DNA of 8,649 bases from JARLFX01 sp036404255 (lineage in GTDB: Bacteria; Acidobacteriota; Terriglobia; Terriglobales; Acidobacteriaceae). Below the pieces are notes generated by a model, which saw only the letters and a list, made by a program, of their open reading frames with translations, did no database searches and had not been told where the DNA came from. The first letter of the stretch is position 1, and every line of letters starts with the position of its first letter. This document shows positions 1 to 5,306 of this stretch, in pieces. The DNA lies in NCBI GenBank assembly GCA_036404255.1, contig DASWOP010000297.1, positions 1 through 8,649 of the forward strand, read 5' to 3'. The position numbers were made by a program, and so were the translations under genes.

Positions 1-43
1 AATCTGTAGTTCTTCCCGCTGAGTGTCGAAGCGCCACGTCGCC

Positions 44-1255
44 TCACCGCGGAAACTGTCCGCAGGCGATGATGCGATCGGTGTCGCATGTCACCTTACC
101 CGTCGGTGCCTGCGCGCCACATAAGCTGCCGGCAGATTTCAACGTGTCAACCAGCGTTTGCGCGTCTTTCACTGCGTCGTCAGGATGGCCCGTCTGCGAA
201 GAACACTGTGCGGCCCACGCCAATTGCTGCGCCTGGTACACGTATCCGTCGCGCTGGCAGGTGATCTTTGTGGGCGTCGCCGGAGCCCGTGGCGGCTTGC
301 AGGAATAGTTCACCGTCGTCGCCAGTATCTTGTTCACCCAGATTGCATTCGGCCCCGTATAGTTACTGCCTGTAGCAACTCCGGCACCCGCAGTATCCGC
401 AGCCGACTGACTCGCTGGAACTGAACTCGAAGCAGGCGGGGCCCCAGCCAGCGCGCCAGCGATATTGCTCAGGCCGGTGCTCCAAATACCAAGCATGGCC
501 TGGTGATGCTCTGCGTCCATCTGGGCCATGTGCGCATCCCACTCGCCCTTTGCTTGAAGTGCTGTCTTCTGAGTCGCCTCCTCTTCTGCCACTTGGACTG
601 GTGCCGCATCGAAGTAAGCCTTCGCGAGAGTCAGGTCCTTAGGAACCAGAACTCCCTCTTCATACAGTTGCCCCAGCAGCGCGCTTGCCTCTCCCCGTAG
701 CGAGCTCGACTTGGCGGATAGCTTCAGAATCTCAATCGCCTGCTCTGGAGTGCTGCCCGGAATATCTCCTTTCAGGTAGGCCAGGGCCAGGTTGTAGCTG
801 CCCCAATCTCTGGATCCAATCTTCAGCCAGCGCTCGGCCTGGCCCGCATTGAGCTTTACCGCTGGCGATCCTTGCCCAAGAAAGCGATAGCCTACGTGCG
901 CAACGAGGTCCCGGTCCGGGGTATATCCGGCACTCACTTTGTCGAACCATTCTTCGGCATCCTTCTGGCTCGCCTTCATCTTTTTGCCATTGCCCTTCTG
1001 TCCATCCAGATAGTCCAGGCCCAGGCTAAAAGCAACGAAGTCTGCATACTGGACAGACCTTGCGCCCTCCTTCTTAAAACTCTTGTAACTTCCTTTCGCT
1101 AGACCGGGATAAGACTCATAGTCAGAGACCCCTTCCACCCATCTGTCGTGATATTGCGCTGCACCCACAACCGGGCTGGTTTGCTGAGCGGCGAGCGGCC
1201 GTGGAGCTGTTGCGAAAAGGACGAGGGCAAGAATGAAGCTGGAGAAGAGTTTCAA
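44..1255 (-). CDS. Exported Sel1-like repeat protein with six-cysteine C-terminal region
   Basis: A 403-residue protein. Residues 1-23 form a signal peptide: a Lys at position 2, a hydrophobic core, and a cleavage site after LAA, so it should be exported. Residues ~71-110, 119-148, 152-182 and 188-218 read as four degenerate Sel1/TPR-like repeats, with patterns such as ALAYLKG...AIEILKLSAK and LLGQLYEEG...AKAYFDAA. These alpha-solenoid repeats usually mediate protein-protein contacts. A charged helical stretch (~222-255) and an Ala/Ser/Pro-rich linker (~266-295) follow. The last ~85 residues contain six cysteines (319, 333, 351, 379, 390, 398), enough for three disulfides in an oxidising compartment. 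The start is TTG at 1255; an AAGGTG ribosome-binding site 5 nt upstream and the signal peptide beginning there support it. The gene is divergent from the LuxR-type pair. Exact function is unknown. I am confident it is a real gene and fairly confident of the Sel1 assignment. Confidence 0.85.
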   Translation of the reverse strand: MKLFSSFILALVLFATAPRPLAAQQTSPVVGAAQYHDRWVEGVSDYESYPGLAKGSYKSFKKEGARSVQYADFVAFSLGLDYLDGQKGNGKKMKASQKDAEEWFDKVSAGYTPDRDLVAHVGYRFLGQGSPAVKLNAGQAERWLKIGSRDWGSYNLALAYLKGDIPGSTPEQAIEILKLSAKSSSLRGEASALLGQLYEEGVLVPKDLTLAKAYFDAAPVQVAEEEATQKTALQAKGEWDAHMAQMDAEHHQAMLGIWSTGLSNIAGALAGAPPASSSVPASQSAADTAGAGVATGSNYTGPNAIWVNKILATTVNYSCKPPRAPATPTKITCQRDGYVYQAQQLAWAAQCSSQTGHPDDAVKDAQTLVDTLKSAGSLCGAQAPTGKVTCDTDRIIACGQFPR

Positions 1256-1260
1256 GCAGT

Positions 1261-1266
1261 CACCTT
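1261..1266 (-). promoter_or_regulatory. Ribosome-binding site deciding the TTG start of the Sel1-like gene
   Basis: Read on the minus strand this is AAGGTG, 5 nt before the TTG at 1255. No ATG or GTG start near this point would give an intact signal peptide, so this Shine-Dalgarno-like match fixes the unusual start. Confidence 0.65.
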
Positions 1267-1350
1267 AAACAGCGCAGGGCGCTGGGGGAAGATTAGGTTC
1301 CATATGCAGGTTCCGTTCTAATAGTTCTAGCCGGTAAAACTGCGCCCGAA

Positions 1351-1368
1351 ATCTCCCAAATGGGAGAT
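1351..1368. promoter_or_regulatory. 18-bp perfect palindrome, candidate operator
   Basis: ATCTCCCA-AA-TGGGAGAT, with 8-bp arms and a 2-nt centre. It lies 12 nt upstream of the predicted -35 box of the LuxR-type pair, about 57 bp before the predicted start site. LuxR/GerE-type HTH dimers usually bind imperfect palindromes of 18-20 bp, so size and position fit a site for activation or autoregulation. The assignment to these regulators is inference. The site could also serve the divergent Sel1-like gene. Confidence 0.5.
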
Positions 1369-1380
1369 ATCTGAAAGTTC

Positions 1381-1409
1381 TTGAATCGGCGCATGCCGTT
1401 TGCTATGCT
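1381..1409 (+). promoter_or_regulatory. Predicted sigma70-type promoter of the LuxR-type pair
   Basis: TTGAAT (1381-1386), a 17-nt spacer, then TATGCT (1404-1409), with a TG at 1401-1402 forming an extended -10. Each hexamer matches four of six consensus bases. Transcription would start near 1416, leaving a leader of about 115 nt before the first LuxR-type start codon. Confidence 0.5.
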
Positions 1410-1493
1410 CAGACACTCAGAAATGGCATTAGCCCTTTGATTCCGCAAGCCTTAAGCACGTCAGGTTCAGAAATTTATACAAGAAATTCATAG

Positions 1494-1538
1494 ATGAGCC
1501 ACCGGCCCATCGTCACGGAGTCCCCGCTCCATGTTTGA
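1494..1538 (+). CDS. 14-codon mini-ORF overlapping the first LuxR-type start (leader peptide or remnant)
   Basis: ATG at 1494 opens a frame encoding MSHRPIVTESPLHV and stopping at TGA 1536-1538. It overlaps the first LuxR-type start by 8 nt in the sequence ATGTTTGA. Its last six residues, ESPLHV, are also the last six residues of the first LuxR-type protein, which overlaps the second gene in exactly the same way. It may be a leader that couples translation, or the tail of a lost upstream gene copy. No strong ribosome-binding site precedes its ATG (only AAGAAA-like sequence), so translation is uncertain. Confidence 0.35.
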   Translation: MSHRPIVTESPLHV

Positions 1539-3868
1539 AAATCCAGAACACGCCTTCGGCGGCACCCGCCCCATGCTCTCCCTGATCGAGCAGATCTACG
1601 CCGCCGCCCAGCAGCCGGAACTCTGGGAAAGTGTCTTGCACGCCATCTCCGACACGATTGGCGGAGAATCCACCGCCTTCTTCGCCACCTTCCCCGGCAG
1701 CCAGACGCCGGACATCCTCGCGCTCGCAAAGACCAACCCCGCCGCATGGAACGAGTTCGCCCAGTACTATGCCGGCATCAATCCCATGATGGCCCGGGGA
1801 GAAGCTGTCCTCGATCCCGATGAAATGTGGGCCAGCCACAAGCTCTTCACCGACGCCGAGTTCGAGAAGACCGAGTTCTACAACGATTACTTTCGCCGCT
1901 ACGACATGCACCACACCGCCGCCATACGAATCTCGCTGGAGGGCACGCCCGCCAATCTGACCTGTCAGCGGCCGAAGGCGAGAGGTGAGTTCGGGCTCCA
2001 GGCAGACACCGTCTATCAAACGTTGCGGCCGCATCTGCAGCGGGCGCTGACGCTGCACGGACAACTCACAAAGATGCAATCCAGCATCCTCGGCATGGAG
2101 ACTGCGCTCGATGCGCATGAGCATGCAGTCTTCGGTCTGAATCGCGAAGGAAGAGTCATCTTCTCCAACCGCCAGGCCGAGTCCATTGCTCGCACCGCCG
2201 ATGCGCTCTCCCTGGCAAACGGCAGACTCTCCGCAGTCTCTTCCGCACAGAACCACCGCCTGCAAACACTCCTGTCTGGCGCTGTCGGTGCTGGCCTCGC
2301 AGTCAACTCTGGAAGCTCTCTGCTGCTCAACCGCAGATCCGGAAAGAAACCTCTGCGTGTCACCGTGACGCCATTCGTCTCTCAACTGCCGGGCAGCTCC
2401 GCCCAACTCGCCGCCCTCATCTTCGTCAGCGACCCGGAAGCCCGTCCGCAATCGAGAAGCGCAATCCTGCGCTCGCTCTACGCTCTCACGCCAACCGAAG
2501 CGCGCGTCGCCGACTCCCTGCTCCATGGCCTGGAAACCCGTGAGATCGCGGAAGCACTTGGCCTGACCCTGGAAACAATACGCTTTCACATCAAACGCAT
2601 CCTCTCCAAAACCGGCACCCGCCGCCAGACCGAACTCATGCGCCTCATGCTCTCCCTCCCCCTTCACAACACTGCACCAGCTCGTCGTCACGAAGAGTCT
2701 CCACTCCATGTTTGAAAATCCAGAACATGCCTTTGGCGGTGCCAGGCCGATGCTTTCCGTGATCGAGCAGATCTATGCTGCCGTGCAGCAGCCAACCCTG
2801 TGGGCGGATGTGATGGAAGGCATCGCCGAAGCGGTACAAGGCGAATCGACCTCCCTCATGGCGCAGCTCCCCAGCGGACCGCTCTTCTCCATGGCTCGAA
2901 CCGATCCCGCCGCCCTCACGTCGTACGTGACTCATTACGCCTCAATCAACGTGATGAGCGCCCGCTGCGACGAGATCTTCCCGGACGGAGCCGTGCGCTA
3001 TGGCGACCGGGCAATGCCCGAAGAACAACTGATCCAGACAGAGTTCTACAACGATTTTTTTAAGCGTCACAGTATGCACTACACCATGGGCCTGAAGATT
3101 CCCCTGCATGGACTTCCTTCCGCCTATCTGACCTGCCAAAGGCAGAAGCCTAAGGGCGCCTTTCAGGAATGCGAAGGACTCGTCTACGAAACGCTGCTTC
3201 CTCATCTACAGCGGGCGCTGACGCTGCACGGACAACTCACAAAGATGCAATCCAGCCACCTCGGCATGGAGACTGCGCTCGATGCGCATGAGCACGCTGT
3301 CTTCGGTTTAAATCGGGAGGGAAGGGTCATCTTCTCCAATCGCCAGGCCGAGTCCATTGCTCGCACCGCCGACGCGCTCTCTCTCGCAAACGGCAGCCTT
3401 TCATCAGTCTTCCCCACGCAGAATCGCCTTCTGCAGGCACTTCTTTCGGACGCTGTCGCTGTCGGTGCTGGCCGCGCCGTCCTCAACTCCAGAAGCTCCC
3501 TTCTGCTCCCGCGCAAGTCCGAGAAAAAACCTCTTCAGCTCACCGTCACGCCGCTCGTCTCCCAGCTGCCGGGCAGCTCCGCCCAACTAGCCGCACTCGT
3601 CTTCGTCAGCGACCCGGATGCCCGTCCGCAATCGAGGGCCGCAATCCTGCGCTCGCTCTACGCCCTCACGCCAACCGAAGCGCGCGTCGCCGACTCCCTG
3701 CTCCATGGCCTGGAAACCCGTGAGATCGCGGAGGAACTTGGCCTGACCCTGGAAACCGCCCGCTTCCATATCAAACGCATCCTCTCCAAAACCGGTACCC
3801 ACCGCCAGACCGAACTCATGCGGCTCATGCTTTCTCTCCCGCTCCATAGCGCTGGATCTCCCGCAACT
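1511..3868 (+). repeat. Tandem duplication that produced the two LuxR-type genes
   Basis: Unit 1 runs from about 1511 to 2685 and unit 2 from about 2686 to 3868. The similarity begins ~20 nt upstream of each start codon (CGTCACG then a GAGTC-type stretch and CTCCATGTTTGA), so the duplicated unit includes the start region. Similarity is a mosaic: exact runs of 48 nt (2038-2085 = 3209-3256) and 68 nt (2485-2552 = 3665-3732) alternate with a strongly diverged stretch covering the sensor region. This suggests selection for sensor divergence, gene conversion of the 3' half, or both. Confidence 0.85.
1531..2715 (+). CDS. LuxR-type HTH regulator with N-terminal sensor and PAS-like region (copy 1)
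   Basis: A 394-residue cytoplasmic transcription factor. Residues ~15-185 form an N-terminal sensor-like region with conserved stretches TEFYND (114-119), LTCQR (143-147) and PHLQRALTLHGQL (167-179). Residues ~189-300 look like a PAS-type fold (HAVFGLNREGRVIFSNRQAE). Residues 319-370 are a LuxR/GerE helix-turn-helix: LTPTEARVA, the recognition segment REIAEALGLTLETIRFHIKRI, and the closing KTGT..QTELM. There is no receiver or kinase domain, and no LuxI-type synthase nearby, so the signal is unknown. The start is the ATG at 1531, with GGAG 10 nt upstream. The stop overlaps the next gene by 8 nt (ATGTTTGA), which favours coupled translation. The C-terminus ends in ESPLHV and is extended relative to copy 2. 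A 398-aa frame on the opposite strand is a codon-bias shadow. Confidence 0.9.
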   Translation: MFENPEHAFGGTRPMLSLIEQIYAAAQQPELWESVLHAISDTIGGESTAFFATFPGSQTPDILALAKTNPAAWNEFAQYYAGINPMMARGEAVLDPDEMWASHKLFTDAEFEKTEFYNDYFRRYDMHHTAAIRISLEGTPANLTCQRPKARGEFGLQADTVYQTLRPHLQRALTLHGQLTKMQSSILGMETALDAHEHAVFGLNREGRVIFSNRQAESIARTADALSLANGRLSAVSSAQNHRLQTLLSGAVGAGLAVNSGSSLLLNRRSGKKPLRVTVTPFVSQLPGSSAQLAALIFVSDPEARPQSRSAILRSLYALTPTEARVADSLLHGLETREIAEALGLTLETIRFHIKRILSKTGTRRQTELMRLMLSLPLHNTAPARRHEESPLHV

Positions 3869-3877
3869 CGCATATAG
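2708..3877 (+). CDS. LuxR-type HTH regulator with N-terminal sensor and PAS-like region (copy 2)
   Basis: A 389-residue paralogue of the preceding gene with the same layout: sensor-like region (~15-183), PAS-like region (~187-301), LuxR/GerE HTH (~320-371, REIAEELGLTLETARFHIKRI). The first ~28 residues and everything from about residue 164 on are nearly identical to copy 1. Residues ~30-163 are only about 40% alike by eye, with a 3-residue deletion after residue 57, so the two probably recognise different signals but the same or similar DNA sites. In the recognition region only A343E, I350A (copy 1 numbering) and R364H nearby differ. The ATG lies inside the end of copy 1, with only a weak GAAGAG-type ribosome-binding site, so it probably relies on ribosomes finishing copy 1. 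The C-terminus (SAGSPATRI) differs from that of copy 1. Confidence 0.9.
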   Translation: MFENPEHAFGGARPMLSVIEQIYAAVQQPTLWADVMEGIAEAVQGESTSLMAQLPSGPLFSMARTDPAALTSYVTHYASINVMSARCDEIFPDGAVRYGDRAMPEEQLIQTEFYNDFFKRHSMHYTMGLKIPLHGLPSAYLTCQRQKPKGAFQECEGLVYETLLPHLQRALTLHGQLTKMQSSHLGMETALDAHEHAVFGLNREGRVIFSNRQAESIARTADALSLANGSLSSVFPTQNRLLQALLSDAVAVGAGRAVLNSRSSLLLPRKSEKKPLQLTVTPLVSQLPGSSAQLAALVFVSDPDARPQSRAAILRSLYALTPTEARVADSLLHGLETREIAEELGLTLETARFHIKRILSKTGTHRQTELMRLMLSLPLHSAGSPATRI

Positions 3878-3888
3878 CACCCTGCAGC

Positions 3889-3919
3889 CCGTCGAGTTCA
3901 CTGGTAAGGGTCCGTGAAC
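3889..3919 (+). repeat. Imperfect direct repeat, copy A
   Basis: Aligns without gaps to 4077-4107 at 25 of 31 positions, and all six differences are transitions. It contains a GTTCAC...GTGAAC inverted repeat (6-bp arms, 12-nt spacer). Together with copy B it brackets the twin palindromes. Confidence 0.6.
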
Positions 3920-3976
3920 CGTGCGTAAATCTCCTCCGGTGCCAGATATTTTTGGCTCTGAAGGTGACGTCGGCAA

Positions 3977-3998
3977 AAGTGGTAAATCTTTACCACTT
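3977..3998. repeat. Palindrome 1 of a twin pair
   Basis: The core AGTGGTAAATCTTTACCACT (3978-3997) is a perfect inverted repeat with 9-bp arms around TC. One further A/T pair extends it to 22 bp. It shares outer half-sites AGTGGTA and TACCACT with the adjacent palindrome. Confidence 0.75.
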
Positions 3999-4018
3999 AG
4001 TGGTATTTTAATACCACT
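3999..4018. repeat. Palindrome 2 of a twin pair
   Basis: AGTGGTATTTTAATACCACT is a perfect inverted repeat with 9-bp arms around TT. It directly abuts palindrome 1, giving four half-sites spaced 21 bp apart (AGTGGTA at 3978 and 3999). It could be a double operator, a REP-like element or a hairpin pair. No T-run follows, so it is not a classical terminator. Confidence 0.75.
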
Positions 4019-4076
4019 CTCGGGGGTCTCATACCATCCAAACACCTGCTGCACACCGCAAATAGAACCGTGTAAG

Positions 4077-4107
4077 CCGTCAAATTCACCGATAAGGACC
4101 CGTGAAC
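4077..4107 (+). repeat. Imperfect direct repeat, copy B
   Basis: Matches 3889-3919 at 25 of 31 positions, with ATTCAC...GTGAAC in place of the GTTCAC...GTGAAC of copy A. Its right end forms one arm of the hairpin at 4097-4128. Confidence 0.6.
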
Positions 4108-4128
4108 ATCCGTGAGTTCCCACGGGTC
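4097..4128. other. Hairpin (inverted repeat) in intergenic region
   Basis: GACCCGTG (4097-4104) pairs with CACGGGTC (4121-4128). After a 2-nt bulge, AAC/GTT add three more pairs around an 8-nt loop. No T-run follows on the plus strand, and the nearest A-run toward the minus-strand gene belongs to another hairpin, so its role is unclear. Confidence 0.5.
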
Positions 4129-4167
4129 TCCAAACGAAAACGAAGATGGGGAAAGGAGGGTACGAGC

Positions 4168-4201
4168 AAAAAAATCCCCACACCTCGCGAGAGATGTGGG
4201 G
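4168..4201 (-). terminator. Rho-independent terminator of pfkA
   Basis: On the minus strand, CCCCACA (4201-4195) and TGTGGGG (4182-4176) form a 7-bp stem around a 12-nt interior that can pair further (CTC/GAG). An A and then seven Ts (4174-4168) follow. It lies 25 nt past the pfkA stop codon, a textbook position. Confidence 0.85.
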
Positions 4202-4226
4202 TCTTGAGAGGCCGAAATCCGGACGC

Positions 4227-5198
4227 TTAACGCGCCAGAATATCGGCAGCTTTGAGGAACCAGGGATCGAGCGGCTTCTTGCCCTTCACCACCTGGCTCA
4301 GCGGAGTCGTAATCACCTCTCCGCCAGCAACGCCGACCAGAACGCCGGTGTTGCCCTTCACAATCTCTTCCACGGCCTCATAACCCAGCCGCGTACCCAG
4401 CAAACGGTCCGCGCAAGTCGGCGGAGCGCCGCGCTGCACATACCCCAGCACGCTGGAGCGGAACTCGAAACCAAGCAGCAGACCATGCTTTTCGAAGTAC
4501 TGGCACAGCCCCTCGGCGTTGTACTTCGCGCCCTCGGCCACCACCACAATCGCGTGCGGCTTACCGCGCTCGTACGTCTCCTGAATGCGTTGCGCCAGCA
4601 GCTCTGGCGGGGTATCCACCTCCGGCAGCATAATCGCCTCCGCACCGCCCGCAATACCGGCCATCAGCGCCAGATAGCCGCAGTTCCGGCCCATCACCTC
4701 AACCAGCAGGGCGCGGCGATGCGACGATGCCGTCACCTTCAGATTGTCGATCGCATTCAGCGCTACATTCAGTGCCGTATCCACTCCAATTGTGATGTCA
4801 GAGCCGTACAGATCGTTATCGATCGTGGAAGCCACGCCCACCACGGGCAGGCCCATCTCGGTCAGCGCATGCGCGCCTGTCTGCGAGCCATTGCCGCCGA
4901 TCACTACCAGGCCCTCGATGCCGGCCCCCTTCAGCCTGCGCAGCGCCAGTTCACGGCCCTCTTCGGTGTGGAACTCCACGCAGCGCGCGCTGCCCAGCAC
5001 CGTGCCGCCGCGCTGGATAATGCTGCCCACGTCGCGTGCGCCCAGCTTCTTAAAGTTACCCTCCAGCAGCCCGGAGTAGCCCTCGTACACGCCATACACA
5101 CACAGCCCGTGTGAAGCACCGTTCCTGACCACCGCGCGGATGGCTGCATTCATACCCGGAGCATCGCCACCACTCGTCAATACGCCAATACTCTTCAT
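4227..5198 (-). CDS. pfkA: 6-phosphofructokinase (ATP-type PfkA, variant active site)
   Basis: A 323-residue cytosolic enzyme for the committed step of glycolysis, phosphorylating fructose 6-phosphate to fructose 1,6-bisphosphate; usual family length ~320. Visible motifs: LTSGGDAPGMNAAIR (7-21), R72, TIDND (125-129, catalytic Asp127), RR (161-162), MGR (169-171), E222 and QRG (255-257). Residue numbers match E. coli PfkA literature numbering up to about 222. Allosteric-site residues R21, R25, R211 and K213 are kept. Oddities: the usual GGDGS is GGNGS (Asn103 for the Mg-ATP-contacting Asp), PGTIDND is ASTIDND (Ser124), and the His before QRGG is Tyr253. Gly104 is the ATP-type residue, and PPi-type Lys124 is absent. 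I chose the ATG at 5198 because AAGGA sits 9 nt upstream and family N-termini begin here; a GTG at 5225 would add nine unlikely residues. The terminator lies just downstream. Confidence 0.93.
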   Translation of the reverse strand: MKSIGVLTSGGDAPGMNAAIRAVVRNGASHGLCVYGVYEGYSGLLEGNFKKLGARDVGSIIQRGGTVLGSARCVEFHTEEGRELALRRLKGAGIEGLVVIGGNGSQTGAHALTEMGLPVVGVASTIDNDLYGSDITIGVDTALNVALNAIDNLKVTASSHRRALLVEVMGRNCGYLALMAGIAGGAEAIMLPEVDTPPELLAQRIQETYERGKPHAIVVVAEGAKYNAEGLCQYFEKHGLLLGFEFRSSVLGYVQRGAPPTCADRLLGTRLGYEAVEEIVKGNTGVLVGVAGGEVITTPLSQVVKGKKPLDPWFLKAADILAR

Positions 5199-5207
5199 GC
5201 AATTTTT

Positions 5208-5212
5208 TCCTT
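5208..5212 (-). promoter_or_regulatory. Ribosome-binding site deciding the pfkA start
   Basis: Read on the minus strand this is AAGGA, 9 nt before the ATG at 5198, inside an A-rich stretch. It supports the internal ATG over the upstream in-frame GTG at 5225. Confidence 0.65.
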
Positions 5213-5229
5213 TTTTGCCTATCACTTTC

Positions 5230-5244
5230 AGAATCGCAGATTCT
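5230..5244. promoter_or_regulatory. 15-bp inverted repeat upstream of pfkA
   Basis: AGAATC-GCA-GATTCT, perfect 6-bp arms around 3 nt, lying between the CRP-like site and the pfkA ribosome-binding site. It could be a leader hairpin or a second operator. It also overlaps where the -10 box would be expected, but no good -10 match is visible. Confidence 0.35.
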
Positions 5245-5257
5245 CACCCGTTGTGCC

Positions 5258-5273
5258 TGTGACTCGGGTCACA
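5258..5273. promoter_or_regulatory. CRP/FNR-family binding-site match upstream of pfkA
   Basis: TGTGA-CTCGGG-TCACA, an exact match to the CRP half-sites with the canonical 6-nt spacer. It lies 60-75 bp upstream of the pfkA ATG, in the gap between two minus-strand genes. By homology to the well-known E. coli site it suggests control by a CRP-like cAMP regulator. The regulator itself is not in the window. Confidence 0.55.
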
Positions 5274-5306
5274 CGTTGAGAGTACAAGATTGCAGTGATC
5301 TGCCGG

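Larger units (their letters stand above)
1256..1530. other. Divergent intergenic control region
   Basis: These 275 bases separate the minus-strand Sel1-like gene from the plus-strand LuxR-type pair. Besides the elements listed separately, it holds a 6+3+6 inverted repeat (CAGCGC/GCGCTG, 1270-1284) just upstream of the Sel1-like ribosome-binding site; in the leader RNA this could form a small hairpin. It also has a 7-bp direct repeat AGGTTCC (1295-1301 and 1308-1314). I could not find a convincing -35/-10 pair for the minus-strand gene. Confidence 0.5.
3878..4226. other. Convergent intergenic region with repeat cassette
   Basis: These 349 bases lie between convergently transcribed genes: the LuxR-type pair from the left and pfkA from the right. 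I see no credible gene here; short frames merely read through the repeats. It contains the direct-repeat pair, twin palindromes, hairpin and pfkA terminator listed separately. No T-rich intrinsic terminator follows the LuxR-type pair, so its transcript may end within the palindromes or by Rho. Confidence 0.7.

Noticed and set aside
1513..2709. 398-codon open frame antisense to the first LuxR-type gene
   Set aside because: Its product is Gly/Glu-rich with no recognisable domain, and it mirrors the codon bias of the plus-strand gene. The plus strand has clear HTH and PAS motifs, and the same shadow reappears in part opposite the second copy.
1531..3877. Acyl-homoserine-lactone quorum-sensing receptors
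   Set aside because: The C-terminal HTH is LuxR-type, but the N-terminal region shows no recognisable autoinducer-binding signature and there is no LuxI-like gene in the window.
3977..4018. Intrinsic terminator of the LuxR-type pair
   Set aside because: The stems are AT-rich and no T-run follows either palindrome on the plus strand.
3889..4107. Possible CRISPR-like array
   Set aside because: Only two diverged copies are present, the intervening sequence is itself palindromic, and no cas gene is nearby.
3921..4115. 64-codon frame through the intergenic repeats
   Set aside because: It starts at GTG without a ribosome-binding site, and its sequence is just the translated palindromes and direct repeats.
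3587..4183. 198-codon minus-strand frame covering the 3' end of the second LuxR-type gene and the repeats
   Set aside because: It is half antisense shadow and half repeat sequence, with no domain.
4146..5114. 322-codon open frame antisense to pfkA
   Set aside because: pfkA on the minus strand has all family motifs. The antisense product is a His/Gln/Arg-rich shadow, and its 5' end runs through the pfkA terminator.
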